A DNA stretch of 64,000 nucleotides. Source: Paracoccus luteus (GTDB lineage Bacteria; Pseudomonadota; Alphaproteobacteria; Rhodobacterales; Rhodobacteraceae). A program made the translations under genes and the position numbers. The DNA is taken from positions 62,001 through 126,000 of the forward strand of contig NZ_SDEA01000002.1 of the NCBI RefSeq assembly GCF_004522155.1, read 5' to 3'. Shown in pieces: positions 50,807 through 58,880 of the stretch. The notes below the pieces were generated by a model, which saw nothing but the letters and a program-made list of their open reading frames with translations, ran no database searches and was not told where the DNA came from. Positions within the stretch are counted from its first letter, which is position 1. The number at the start of each line of letters is the position of its first letter.

Positions 50807-51691
50807 ATGGACGCCCTGCCGCCGCTTGCCGCCGTCCGGGTGTTCGAATCGGCGGCGCGCCATCTGTCGTTCACCGCCGCGGCGGCGGAACTGGGTATGA
50901 CGCAGGCCGGGGTCAGCTATCAGATCCGCCTGCTTGAGGAGCGGCTGGGCGGGGCGCTGTTCCTGCGCCGCCCGCGGCTGGCGCTGACCGACCAGGGGGC
51001 GCGGCTGGCCGCGCCCACGCAGGCGGCGTTCGCGCAGCTGCGCGACGCGTGGCACCAGACGCCCGCGCAGGAAACCCTGTCGATCACCACCCTGCCGACC
51101 TTCGCCACCAACTGGCTGTCGCAGCGGCTGGGGCTGTTCCAGCTGCACAACCCCGGCCTTGCCGTGCGGCTGGACAGTTCAGAACGCATCGTCGATTTCG
51201 CGCGCGAGGATTTCGACGTCGCCATCCGCTATGGCGGCGGCGACTGGCCGGGGCTGGAATCGCACCATCTGTTCGACATCACGCTGACGCCGATGCTGTC
51301 GCCGGCGCTGCTGGCGCAGCATGGTCCGCTGGCGCGACCCGCCGACATCGTGCCGCTGCCCTGGCTGGACCCGACGGACCCCTGCTGGGCGCAGTGGCTG
51401 GCCGCGGCGGGCGTCGCCCACGCGCCCTGCCCGCCGCGCCCGGGCCTGACCCTGGGCACCCAGATCCACGAGGCGCGGGCCGCGATGGCCGGGACCGGCG
51501 TCGCCATGCTGACGCCCCGGTTCTTTCGCACCGAACTGGCGACCGGCGCGCTGGTCCAGCCGTTCGACATCGTGGCGCGCAACGGCAAGGCCTATTGGCT
51601 GGCCTATCCGCCCGCGCGCCGCAACCGACCGGTGATCCGGCGGCTGCGGCGGTTCCTGGCGGAACAGGTGGCCGCCGACCGCGACGACTGA
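50807..51691 (+). CDS. LysR-family transcriptional regulator (GcvA-like)
   Basis: The 294-residue protein opens with the LysR HTH in its GcvA form (PPLAAVRVFESAARHLSFTA, AAAELGMTQAGVSYQIRLLE, ERLGGALFLRRPRLALTDQG). The effector domain is typical of the subgroup (LSITTLPTFATNWLSQRLGL, FDVAIRYGGGDWPGLESHHL). It is divergent from the DUF1127 gene, which is its likely target. GcvA-type naming refers to sequence type only; the gcv operon here is riboswitch-controlled and distant. Confidence 0.9.
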   Translation: MDALPPLAAVRVFESAARHLSFTAAAAELGMTQAGVSYQIRLLEERLGGALFLRRPRLALTDQGARLAAPTQAAFAQLRDAWHQTPAQETLSITTLPTFATNWLSQRLGLFQLHNPGLAVRLDSSERIVDFAREDFDVAIRYGGGDWPGLESHHLFDITLTPMLSPALLAQHGPLARPADIVPLPWLDPTDPCWAQWLAAAGVAHAPCPPRPGLTLGTQIHEARAAMAGTGVAMLTPRFFRTELATGALVQPFDIVARNGKAYWLAYPPARRNRPVIRRLRRFLAEQVAADRDD

Positions 51692-51818
51692 GGGCGGCGG
51701 CCGCGCAAACGGCCGGATGTGCGAACGGCCGTGCGAAGGATCGGGCGAATGGCGGTAAGAGCGACTGGGCCGGCCGGGCGAACGCCCCGCGGGCGGCTGG
51801 GCGGCTGGGCCGCGGCGC

Positions 51819-52601
51819 CTACAGCGCCGTCCAGCCCCCGTCCACGCTGATCGTCGTGCCCGTGACCTGCGCCGCGGCCTCGCTGCACAGAAACACCGCC
51901 GTGCCGCCGATCTGCTCGACCGTGGCGAACTGACCCGAGGGCTGGCGCGCCAGCATCACCTTGGCGATCACGTCCTCGCGCGTCATGCCGTGGGTCTGCA
52001 TCTGGTCGGGAATCTGCTTTTCGATGATCGGGGTCAGCACATAGCCAGGGCAGATGGCGTTGCAGGTGATCCCCTCGCCCGCCGCCTCAAGCGCGGTGAC
52101 CTTGGTGAGGCCGACGACGCCGTGCTTGGCCGCGACATAGGCCGACTTGAACGGGCTGGCCGTCAGCCCGTGCGCCGAGGCGACGTTGATGACCCGTCCC
52201 CAGCCCGCCGCCCGCATCATCGGCAGCGCCGCGGCGGTGGTGTGGAAGGCGCTGGACAGGTTGATGGCGATGATCGCGTCCCATTTGTCCATCGGAAACT
52301 CGGGGATCGGCGCGACGTGCTGGATGCCCGCGTTGTTGACCAGGATATCGCAGCGCCCGGCCTTTTCGACCAGCGCGCGGCACTGGTCGGGCTTGCTCAT
52401 GTCGGCGGCGATGTAACGGACCGCGACGCCGTGGTCGGCGGCCAGCCGCTCGGCCAGGGCATGATCCTCGGGGGTGTCGGTAAAGCTGTTGATGACCAGA
52501 TCGGCCCCGGCGGCGGCCAGCGCCTCGGCCACGCCCAGCCCGATGCCGCTGTTCGACCCGGTCACGACCGCCGTCTTGCCCGTCAGAACCCTGTCCGCCA
52601 T
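51819..52601 (-). CDS. 3-hydroxybutyrate dehydrogenase (SDR)
   Basis: The 260-residue SDR oxidises 3-hydroxybutyrate to acetoacetate with NAD. It has the cofactor motif (TGKTAVVTGSNSGIGLGVAE), NNAGIQHVAPI, Ser in NVASAHGLTASP and Y-x-x-x-K in SAYVAAKHGVVG. The QHVAPI, FPMDKWDAIIAINLSS and CPGYVLTPIIEKQI blocks are hallmarks of the bacterial D-3-hydroxybutyrate enzyme. It would take part in polyhydroxybutyrate turnover. It is a single gene between the LysR gene and the YagU-like gene on the other strand. Confidence 0.92.
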   Translation of the reverse strand: MADRVLTGKTAVVTGSNSGIGLGVAEALAAAGADLVINSFTDTPEDHALAERLAADHGVAVRYIAADMSKPDQCRALVEKAGRCDILVNNAGIQHVAPIPEFPMDKWDAIIAINLSSAFHTTAAALPMMRAAGWGRVINVASAHGLTASPFKSAYVAAKHGVVGLTKVTALEAAGEGITCNAICPGYVLTPIIEKQIPDQMQTHGMTREDVIAKVMLARQPSGQFATVEQIGGTAVFLCSEAAAQVTGTTISVDGGWTAL

Positions 52602-52741
52602 GTCCGTCCCCCGTCTTGCGTCGCGCGACCTTAGCGCCCGGCGCGCCGCGCCCGCCAGCCCCTTCCTGCGGCTGGCCGGCAGGAACCGCCGGCGGCCGCC
52701 GCCCGTTCGACCCGCATCCTGACCCGATGGAGTGGACGATC

Positions 52742-53284
52742 ATGACACGTCACGACGACTCGGACGACGACCTGGGCGCGGCGCTGATCAAGGGCGCGGT
52801 CGCGGGGGTCGCAGCCTCGGTGGCGCTGGACCGGCTGGACTGGTTCATGTGGAACCGGCTTGACCCCGAAACGCGCCAGCGGACCCGCAGCGTGCGGCCG
52901 GACGGGCTGGACCCCGGCCATGTCATCGCGCGCAAGCTGGCCCGCGCGATGGGCACCGACATCGAACCCCGCGGCCGCGACAACCAGCATCCGGCGGGCG
53001 TGGCCGTCCATTTCGCCCTCGGCATGGCCCCGGCGCTGGCCTATGCGGCGGCGCGGGACCGGGCGCCGGGGCTGGCCGCGGGCGGCGGGACGCTGTTCGG
53101 GCTGGGGCTGTTTCTGGCCCAGGACGAGGGGATGAACACCGTCAGCGGCCTTGGCGCCAGGCCCCGCGCCTATCCGTGGCAGGCGCACGCACGCGGGCTG
53201 GTCGCGCATCTGGTCTATGGCGCGGTGCTGGAGGGTGCGATGCGGCTGATGGACGGCCCGCCCCGGCGGCACCGGCGGCGCTGA
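52742..53284 (+). CDS. YagU/DUF1440-like membrane protein
   Basis: The 180-residue product has a glycine/alanine-rich hydrophobic start (GAALIKGAVAGVAASVALDR), then GVAVHFALGMAPALAYAAAR and GTLFGLGLFLAQDEGMNTVS. HARGLVAHLVYGAVLEGAMR follows. This matches the YagU family of inner-membrane proteins linked to acid tolerance; function is loosely defined. The ATG at 52742 follows GGAGTGGACGATC. Confidence 0.78.
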   Translation: MTRHDDSDDDLGAALIKGAVAGVAASVALDRLDWFMWNRLDPETRQRTRSVRPDGLDPGHVIARKLARAMGTDIEPRGRDNQHPAGVAVHFALGMAPALAYAAARDRAPGLAAGGGTLFGLGLFLAQDEGMNTVSGLGARPRAYPWQAHARGLVAHLVYGAVLEGAMRLMDGPPRRHRRR

Positions 53285-53308
53285 ACGCGCAACCTGCGGG
53301 CGAGCAAC

Positions 53309-53338
53309 AAAAAAAGACGCCCGCACAAGGCGGGCGCC
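53309..53338 (-). terminator. Strong - strand terminator without an upstream annotated gene
   Basis: On the - strand GGCGCCCGCC, a short loop CTTGT-like and GCGGGCGTC are followed by seven T. The stem has at least seven GC-rich pairs. All protein genes to the right are on the + strand until 55849, so it probably ends an unannotated RNA. Confidence 0.75.
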
Positions 53339-53450
53339 AAGTCATGAGGCAGGTTTCATACAGGCAAGAAACCTATCGAGCAGTGCATCCGATATACGCC
53401 TTTCCCCCCCCGAGTCCAAGGGGTCCGTTTGCCACGCGGTTAACCGGCGG
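53309..53450 (-). ncRNA. Candidate small RNA ending at orphan terminator
   Basis: A - strand transcript of roughly 100-150 nt is inferred only from the terminator at 53309-53338 and the lack of a - strand gene upstream. The body contains a poly-G stretch (GGGGGGGG near 53404-53411) and CTCATGACTTGG before the stem. The 5' end is a guess and no promoter was proven. A + strand leader function for the YejA-like gene is the alternative. Confidence 0.35.
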
Positions 53451-53501
53451 TTACTGGTGGGGAAAGACCCGGCGGCAGACCGGGCCGGGCGGGGGCTGGG
53501 C

Positions 53502-55364
53502 ATGGGGCGAATCTTCGAAATCCTTAACGATTCCGCGATTGGCCGTGCGCTGCGCGTGATCGTGCTGGCGGCCGGCGGTGTTGCAGGGATGCCGCTGGCA
53601 AGTGCTGCCGCGCCTGCCCATGCCATTGCAATGTATGGAGAACCCGCCTTGCCACAGGGGTTCACCCACCTGCCCTATGCCAACCCCGACGCAGCCCAGG
53701 GCGGGACGATTCGCCTGGCCGAGCCGGGGACGTTCGATTCGCTGAAGCCCTGGGTTCTGAAAGGCAACCCCGTCTGGGCCGTGGGCACCCATGTCGCCGA
53801 GACGCTGATGTTCCGGTCCATCGACGAGCCGTTCACCCTGTATGGCCTGCTGGCCGAAAGCGTAGAGACGGCGCCCGACCGCAGCTGGGTCGAGTTCACC
53901 CTCCGCCCGCAGGCGCGGTTCTCCGACGGCTCGCCCGTCACCATCGCGGACGTGATGTGGTCCTATGAGACGCTGGGAACCGTCGGCCACCCGCGTTATC
54001 ACGGCGCCTGGAAAAAGGTCGCGCGGATGGAACAGACCGGCGCGCGCAGCGTCCGGTTCACCTTCAACGTGCAGGACCGAGAGCTGCCGCTGCTGATGGG
54101 GATGCGCCCGATCCTGAAAAAGGCGCAGTGGCAGGGCCGCGACTTCGCCGCGTCGGGGCTGGAAGTCCCCATCGGGTCGGGGGCCTATGTCGTCGATCAG
54201 GTCGATGCGGGACGGTCGATCACCTTTCGCCGCGACCCGGATTACTGGGGCCGCGACCTGCCGGTGAACCGCGGCCTGAACAACCTGGACGTCATCCGCT
54301 ATGATTACTTCGGCGACACCGCCGCCATGTTCGAGGCGTTCAAGGCCGGCGACGTGAGCCTGTGGCGGGAACTGAACGGCGCCCGCTGGGCCAGCGAATA
54401 CGGCTTTCCCGCCGCGGTGGACGGGCGCGTGGTCAAGGCCGAGATCCCCCACCAGCGGCCGTCGGGGATCATGGGGCTGGTGATGAACAGCCGCAATCCG
54501 GTCTTTGCCGACTGGCGCGTGCGGCAGGCGATGATCGAGGCATTCAACTTCCGCTTTATCAACATGACGCTGACCGGCGGGGCCGATCCGCGCATCACCA
54601 GCTATTTCGCAAACTCGGCGCTGGCGATGCAGCCCGGACCCGCGACCGGCCGGGTGGCCGCGCTGCTGGCGCCCTTCGCCGCCGACCTGCCCCCCGGCAC
54701 GATCGAGGGCTATGCCCTGCCCGAGGGGGCCGAACGGTCGCTGGACCGCAAGGGCATCCGCGCCGCGATGGCGCTGCTGGAACAAGCGGGCTGGACCGTG
54801 CAGGACGGCCGGCTGGCCGACGCGCAGGGGCGGCCGTTCGCGTTCGAGATCCTGCTGAACCAGTCGGGCAGCGCCATGCGGTCGGGCAGCGAGGTCCAGA
54901 AGATCGTGGACATCTATATCCAGGCGCTGAAGCCGCTGGGCATCACGCCCCGCGTCACCTCGCTGGACAGCGCGCAATATATCGAGCGGACGAACAACTT
55001 TGCCTTTGACATGACGTGGTATGAACGCGGCCTGTCGCTGTCGCCGGGCAACGAGCAGGCGCTTTACTGGGGGTCGGCCAGCGCGACCGAACCCGGCAGC
55101 AAGAACTGGATGGGGCTGCAAAGCCCCGCCGTGGACGCGATGATCGCGGCGATGGTCAACGCCACCTCGGCCGAGGATCACGCCGCGGCCGTGCAGGCGC
55201 TGGACCGCATCCTGACCGCCGGGCGCCATGTCATCCCGGTGTCCTTCTCGCCCGTCAGCCGCATCGCCCATGCGGCGTCGCTGCACCATCCGGCCCGCCT
55301 GCCAATCTATGGCGACTGGCCGGGGTTCATGCCGGAAACCTGGTGGGCCGAACCGGCCCCATGA
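53502..55364 (+). CDS. Family 5 solute-binding protein (YejA-like peptide binder)
   Basis: The 620-residue exported protein has a signal region (LRVIVLAAGGVAGMPLASAA), then AMYGEPALPQGFTHLPYANP and the SBP_bac_5 body. That body includes GGTIRLAEPGTFDSLKPWVL, SWVEFTLRPQARFSDGSPVT and RDPDYWGRDLPVNRGLNNLD. These match the microcin C/oligopeptide binding protein YejA and its relatives. No permease or ATPase follows here, so it is an orphan subunit or works with genes elsewhere. The start at 53502 is reasonable; the frame goes a little further upstream. Confidence 0.88.
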   Translation: MGRIFEILNDSAIGRALRVIVLAAGGVAGMPLASAAAPAHAIAMYGEPALPQGFTHLPYANPDAAQGGTIRLAEPGTFDSLKPWVLKGNPVWAVGTHVAETLMFRSIDEPFTLYGLLAESVETAPDRSWVEFTLRPQARFSDGSPVTIADVMWSYETLGTVGHPRYHGAWKKVARMEQTGARSVRFTFNVQDRELPLLMGMRPILKKAQWQGRDFAASGLEVPIGSGAYVVDQVDAGRSITFRRDPDYWGRDLPVNRGLNNLDVIRYDYFGDTAAMFEAFKAGDVSLWRELNGARWASEYGFPAAVDGRVVKAEIPHQRPSGIMGLVMNSRNPVFADWRVRQAMIEAFNFRFINMTLTGGADPRITSYFANSALAMQPGPATGRVAALLAPFAADLPPGTIEGYALPEGAERSLDRKGIRAAMALLEQAGWTVQDGRLADAQGRPFAFEILLNQSGSAMRSGSEVQKIVDIYIQALKPLGITPRVTSLDSAQYIERTNNFAFDMTWYERGLSLSPGNEQALYWGSASATEPGSKNWMGLQSPAVDAMIAAMVNATSAEDHAAAVQALDRILTAGRHVIPVSFSPVSRIAHAASLHHPARLPIYGDWPGFMPETWWAEPAP

Positions 55365-55476
55365 CAGCGCCGCCGCAAGCGCGCAGGATGGGCACGCGGG
55401 AACCAGCAAGGGCAGCCGTTGTTTCCGCCTTGGAAGATGGCTGTGGCGCCATCGGTAACAACAGGAGAGTCCGCCG

Positions 55477-55824
55477 ATGAAATGGGCGCATGTGCAGCAG
55501 AACTGGACCGCCTTCTACGAGGCGATCAAGGAAAAATGGGACAACGCCGACGACGCCGACCTGGACGAGATCGACGGCGACCAGCGCGCATTCGTCGCCT
55601 ATATCGCCGAGGTCAGCGGGCTTGAGCCGTCCGAGGCGCGCGAGGAAATCCGCGAATGGCTGACCGGAGAGATCCCGTCGGACGTCGTCATGGACCCGAT
55701 CCACGACAACCACTCGATCGCGCTGTCGTCCAAATACGTGGGCGAGGGCGAGGATGAATACGCCGACGACGCGCGTTTCGGCGACGACGACGACTATCCC
55801 GACGACGGCGACCGCAACCGCTGA
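55477..55824 (+). CDS. CsbD-like small stress protein with acidic tail
   Basis: The 115-residue protein begins MKWAHVQQNWTAFYEAIKEK and WDNADDADLDEIDGDQRAFV, the CsbD pattern of helical stress proteins. YIAEVSGLEPSEAREEIREW follows. The last 30 residues are nearly all Asp/Glu/Asn, an unusual acidic extension. ACAGGAGAGTCCGCCG precedes the ATG, an excellent ribosome-binding site. The relation to CsbD is by pattern only. Confidence 0.7.
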   Translation: MKWAHVQQNWTAFYEAIKEKWDNADDADLDEIDGDQRAFVAYIAEVSGLEPSEAREEIREWLTGEIPSDVVMDPIHDNHSIALSSKYVGEGEDEYADDARFGDDDDYPDDGDRNR

Positions 55825-55848
55825 CCGCCCCCCGGCGCGCGTCCGCGT

Positions 55849-56208
55849 TCAGACCGGGCGGATCAGCTTGCGTTCCAGCACCCGCAGCACGACCGCAAGG
55901 TCGTGCCCGCGCCGCAGGATGCGCCCGTCCATGCCCACCACGGCGTACATGCCTTGCGCGCCGCGCAGCCGCGGCCGCTTTTCGATGCGATAGATCGGCG
56001 TTTCGGCCGCGCGGCGGAACACGGAAAACACCGCGACGTCCCGCAGGAACGACATCGCATAGTCGCGCCATTCCCCGGCGGCCACCATCCGGCCATAGAC
56101 CGACAGGATCACCCCAAGCTCTCGCCGGTCGAAGGCCACGACATCGGGTGCGGGGGCCGGGATGGCGGGGGCGCCGGGCGCGGGCGAGGTCGGGGGCTGG
56201 ATCGTCAT
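55849..56208 (-). CDS. DUF2794-family protein
   Basis: The 119-residue protein after a Pro/Ala-rich start reads VVAFDRRELGVILSVYGRMV, EWRDYAMSFLRDVAVFSVFR and PIYRIEKRPRLRGAQGMYAV. This is the DUF2794 pattern, restricted to alphaproteobacteria. No function is known. It is convergent with the CsbD-like gene; the stops are 24 bp apart. Confidence 0.85.
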   Translation of the reverse strand: MTIQPPTSPAPGAPAIPAPAPDVVAFDRRELGVILSVYGRMVAAGEWRDYAMSFLRDVAVFSVFRRAAETPIYRIEKRPRLRGAQGMYAVVGMDGRILRRGHDLAVVLRVLERKLIRPV

Positions 56209-56283
56209 GCCCCGATGGTGACAGGCCCGCGCGCGCCGATCAACCGGCGTGATGCGGGGCCGGTGTCCGGCCCCGCGGCAGCG

Positions 56284-56568
56284 TCAGTAACAGGCGACCT
56301 TGGCGATGCGCCCGTCGGCGCCGATCTCGACGTTCAGGCGCTCGGCCCGGAAATCCATCGTCACGGCGTCGTTCGGGCCGATCACGCGGCTGCCGGCGGG
56401 CAGCAGCATGGTCGCCAGCACCGACTGGGGCTGGCCCACCAGCCCCTGCATGGCGGCGGCCTTGCACAGGTCGTCGTCCACCGGCGGGGTCGCGGGGGGA
56501 TGGGGCTGGACGCAGGCGGCCAGCAGGATCAGCGGCAGGGTGGCAAGCAGTCGGGTCATGGCGATCAT
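56284..56568 (-). CDS. I78-type peptidase inhibitor lipoprotein
   Basis: The 94-residue product has a lipoprotein signal with lipobox LLAAC and the I78 inhibitor core: DDDLCKAAAMQGLVGQPQSV, LPAGSRVIGPNDAVTMDFRA, LNVEIGADGRIAKVACY. The second core block is diagnostic. ATG at 56568 overlaps the upstream stop as ATGA; ATG at 56559 is an alternative. It forms a pair with the next gene upstream. Confidence 0.85.
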   Translation of the reverse strand: MIAMTRLLATLPLILLAACVQPHPPATPPVDDDLCKAAAMQGLVGQPQSVLATMLLPAGSRVIGPNDAVTMDFRAERLNVEIGADGRIAKVACY

Positions 56569-56900
56569 CCGCAATCGACGTTCTGGATACGGCCGGCGGC
56601 ATCCAGCCGGAACACGATCCGCAGCGGATCGTATTCCTGCGGCTCGATCCCGCGGTATTCGACGACGCGATACTGGCGCGTCACGCCCAGCGTCGGGATC
56701 ACGGTGCCCGGCTGGCCCAGCGCCGCGACATAATCGCCCGCGTGGCAGGCGTCGGGTTCGCGCGACTGCAGGCCCGCGACGCCGGTGACGGGCACCGCGA
56801 CCGGCGCGGGATCGACCACGACGACCGGGCCGGCACTGGGCGCGGGCGCGCAGGCGGCCAGCGGGGCCGCGGCAAGGGCAACAAGTAACAGTTTCTTCAT
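56565..56900 (-). CDS. I78-like lipoprotein, second member of a tandem pair
   Basis: The 111-residue product has a lipoprotein signal (MKKLLLVALAAAPLAAC). The body is divergent but matches the I78 layout: DACHAGDYVAALGQPGTVIP, a YRVVEYRGIEPQEYDPLRIV strand block and the end VFRLDAAGRIQNVDCG. The end parallels the D-x-x-G-R-I-x-x-V-x-C motif of its neighbour. It overlaps the neighbour by 4 bp. The pair arose by duplication and probably guards the periplasm or outer membrane from proteases. Confidence 0.8.
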   Translation of the reverse strand: MKKLLLVALAAAPLAACAPAPSAGPVVVVDPAPVAVPVTGVAGLQSREPDACHAGDYVAALGQPGTVIPTLGVTRQYRVVEYRGIEPQEYDPLRIVFRLDAAGRIQNVDCG

Positions 56901-57147
56901 GTGGCTATCGTTCTGTCCGTCGCGGGTTCAGGTGTCGGCATATCAGGGCCGCGGCCTGTGCGGAACGGCGCGCAGCCCCTTGCGCTGCAGCTTGTCACGG
57001 ATGTTGCGCCCGTGCATCGCCCGCGACGTCCCCGGCGATCAACTTGTGGGCATGACACGGCGCAACCGGGGCCCGCGCCTTGTTGGCAAACGCCGGCGTT
57101 CGTGCATCAATGCCCGGACCTTTGTCGCATGTCATCGTGGGGTATCC

Positions 57148-58563
57148 ATGTCGTCCTTCCGCGCCTCTGTCGATCAGATGTTCACCCACGCGGCCAGCCT
57201 GCTGGACCTGCCGCCGGGGCTCGAGGAGAAGATCCGGGTCTGCAACTCGACCTATACGGTGCGGTTCGGGGTGCGGCTGCGGGGCGCGATCCACACCTTC
57301 GTCGGCTATCGCTCGGTCCATTCGGAACACCACGAACCCGTCAAGGGCGGCATCCGCTATGCGATGAACGTCGACCAGGACGAGGTCGAGGCGCTGGCCG
57401 CGCTGATGACCTATAAATGCGCGCTGGTCGAACTGCCCTTCGGCGGGTCCAAGGGGGGGCTGCGCATCGACCCCCGCGCCTGGGACGAGGACGAGCTGGA
57501 GCGCATCACCCGCCGCTTCACCTATGAGTTGTCGCGCCGCTCGCTGATCTCGCCCAGCCAGAACGTCCCCGCCCCCGACATGGGCACGGGCGAGCGCGAG
57601 ATGGCGTGGATGGCCGACGCCTATAAGCGCCTGCACCCCGAGGATATCGACGCCCGCGCCTGCGTCACCGGCAAGCCCATCGGCTTCGGCGGCATCGCGG
57701 GGCGGATCGAGGCGACGGGCCGCGGCGTGCAATACGCCCTGCGCGAGGTCTTCCGCACGCCCCCCGTGCTGGCGCAGGCCGGGCTGGACGGCACGCTGGA
57801 CGGCAAGCGCATCGTCGTGCAGGGCCTGGGCAACGTGGGCTTTCACGCGGCCGAGTTCCTGTCGTCCGAGGATGGCGCGCGCATCATCGCCGTGGCCGAA
57901 CGCGACGGCGCGGTGATGAACCCCGCCGGGCTGAACATCGCCGACCTGCACGCGCACATGCGCGAGACCGGCGGCGTGCGCGATTTCCCCGGCGCCACGT
58001 TCGAGCCGGACGCCGACAAGGCGCTGGAACTGGACTGCGACATCCTGATCCCCGCCGCGCTCGAAGCCGTGATCCACGAGGGGAACGCGGCCCGCATCCG
58101 CGCGCCCATGATCGTCGAGGCCGCCAACGGCCCCATCACCGCCGAGGGCGACGCCATCCTGCGCCAGGCCGGCAAGGTCATCGTGCCCGACATGTATGCC
58201 AACGCGGGCGGCGTGACGGTCAGCTATTTCGAATGGGTCAAGAACCTGTCGCACATCAACTTCGGCCGCCTGGAACGCCGGCAGGAAGAGGCGCGCCACC
58301 ACCTGCTGGTGCAGGAACTGGAACGCCTGTCGGACGACCACAGCCTGGGCTGGACCCTGTCCGAGGGCTTCAAGCAGAAATACCTGCGCGGCGCGGACGA
58401 GCTGGAGCTGGTGCGCTCGGGCCTGGACGACACCATGCGCGCCGCCTTCCAGCAGATGGTGACGGTCGTCGACGGCGACCCCAAGGTGGGCAACCTGCGC
58501 ACCGCCGCCTATATCGTGGCGATCCGGCGCATCGCCGCGACCTATCAGGCGCTGGGGCTGTAA
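57148..58563 (+). CDS. gdhA: Glutamate dehydrogenase (Glu/Leu/Phe/Val family)
   Basis: The 471-residue enzyme interconverts glutamate and 2-oxoglutarate plus ammonia. Motifs: the substrate site VKGGIRYAMNVDQDEVEALA with LVELPFGGSKGGLRID, VPAPDMGTGEREMAWMAD, TGKPIGFGGIAGRIEATGRG, and the dinucleotide site VVQGLGNVGFHAAEFLSS. The Lys in GGSKGG is the catalytic type residue. The ATG at 57148 is preferred; longer frames upstream lack homology. The preceding 247 bp have no gene and may hold its promoter. Confidence 0.95.
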   Translation: MSSFRASVDQMFTHAASLLDLPPGLEEKIRVCNSTYTVRFGVRLRGAIHTFVGYRSVHSEHHEPVKGGIRYAMNVDQDEVEALAALMTYKCALVELPFGGSKGGLRIDPRAWDEDELERITRRFTYELSRRSLISPSQNVPAPDMGTGEREMAWMADAYKRLHPEDIDARACVTGKPIGFGGIAGRIEATGRGVQYALREVFRTPPVLAQAGLDGTLDGKRIVVQGLGNVGFHAAEFLSSEDGARIIAVAERDGAVMNPAGLNIADLHAHMRETGGVRDFPGATFEPDADKALELDCDILIPAALEAVIHEGNAARIRAPMIVEAANGPITAEGDAILRQAGKVIVPDMYANAGGVTVSYFEWVKNLSHINFGRLERRQEEARHHLLVQELERLSDDHSLGWTLSEGFKQKYLRGADELELVRSGLDDTMRAAFQQMVTVVDGDPKVGNLRTAAYIVAIRRIAATYQALGL

Positions 58564-58631
58564 GGCCGGGCCGCGGGCGGCCGCGGCGCCGCTTGCGCGC
58601 CCGGCCCGCTTTGCCCTATACCTCGCCCGGC

Positions 58632-58705
58632 GCGGGTGTAGCTCAATGGTAGAGCAGCAGCCTTCCAAGCTGAATACGTGGGTTCGATTCCCATCACCCG
58701 CTCCA
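58632..58705 (+). tRNA. tRNA-Gly, anticodon TCC, CCA encoded
   Basis: The acceptor GCGGGTG pairs with CACCCGC, and the D-arm is GCTC-AATGGTA-GAGC. The anticodon arm has loop TTCCAAG (anticodon TCC), and the T-arm GTGGG-TTCGATT-CCCAT and CCA end are all present. Discriminator is T. Confidence 0.97.
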
Positions 58706-58880
58706 TCATCATCACAGCCCGCCGGGCGTCTGGCCTGACGGATCATTGCATACAAGCGCGACCTGCCGTTGGAATTGTCAGCCCGAGATCACGCCCTGAC
58801 GGGCCGGTCCGATCTGGCAAGTGCGGGTTCGAGAGAACAGATTTCCTCGACAACAGCAATTTCGAGTTTCGGAGAGACGA

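Noticed and set aside
50807..51691. LysR protein as regulator of the gcv operon because of its GcvA-like sequence
   Set aside because: It is 10 kb away, divergent from a DUF1127 gene, and gcvT has its own riboswitch; GcvA-like describes the sequence class only.
53342..53665. A 107-codon - strand frame next to the orphan terminator
   Set aside because: It overlaps the signal-peptide region of the YejA-like gene and has no motif; a small RNA explains the terminator better.
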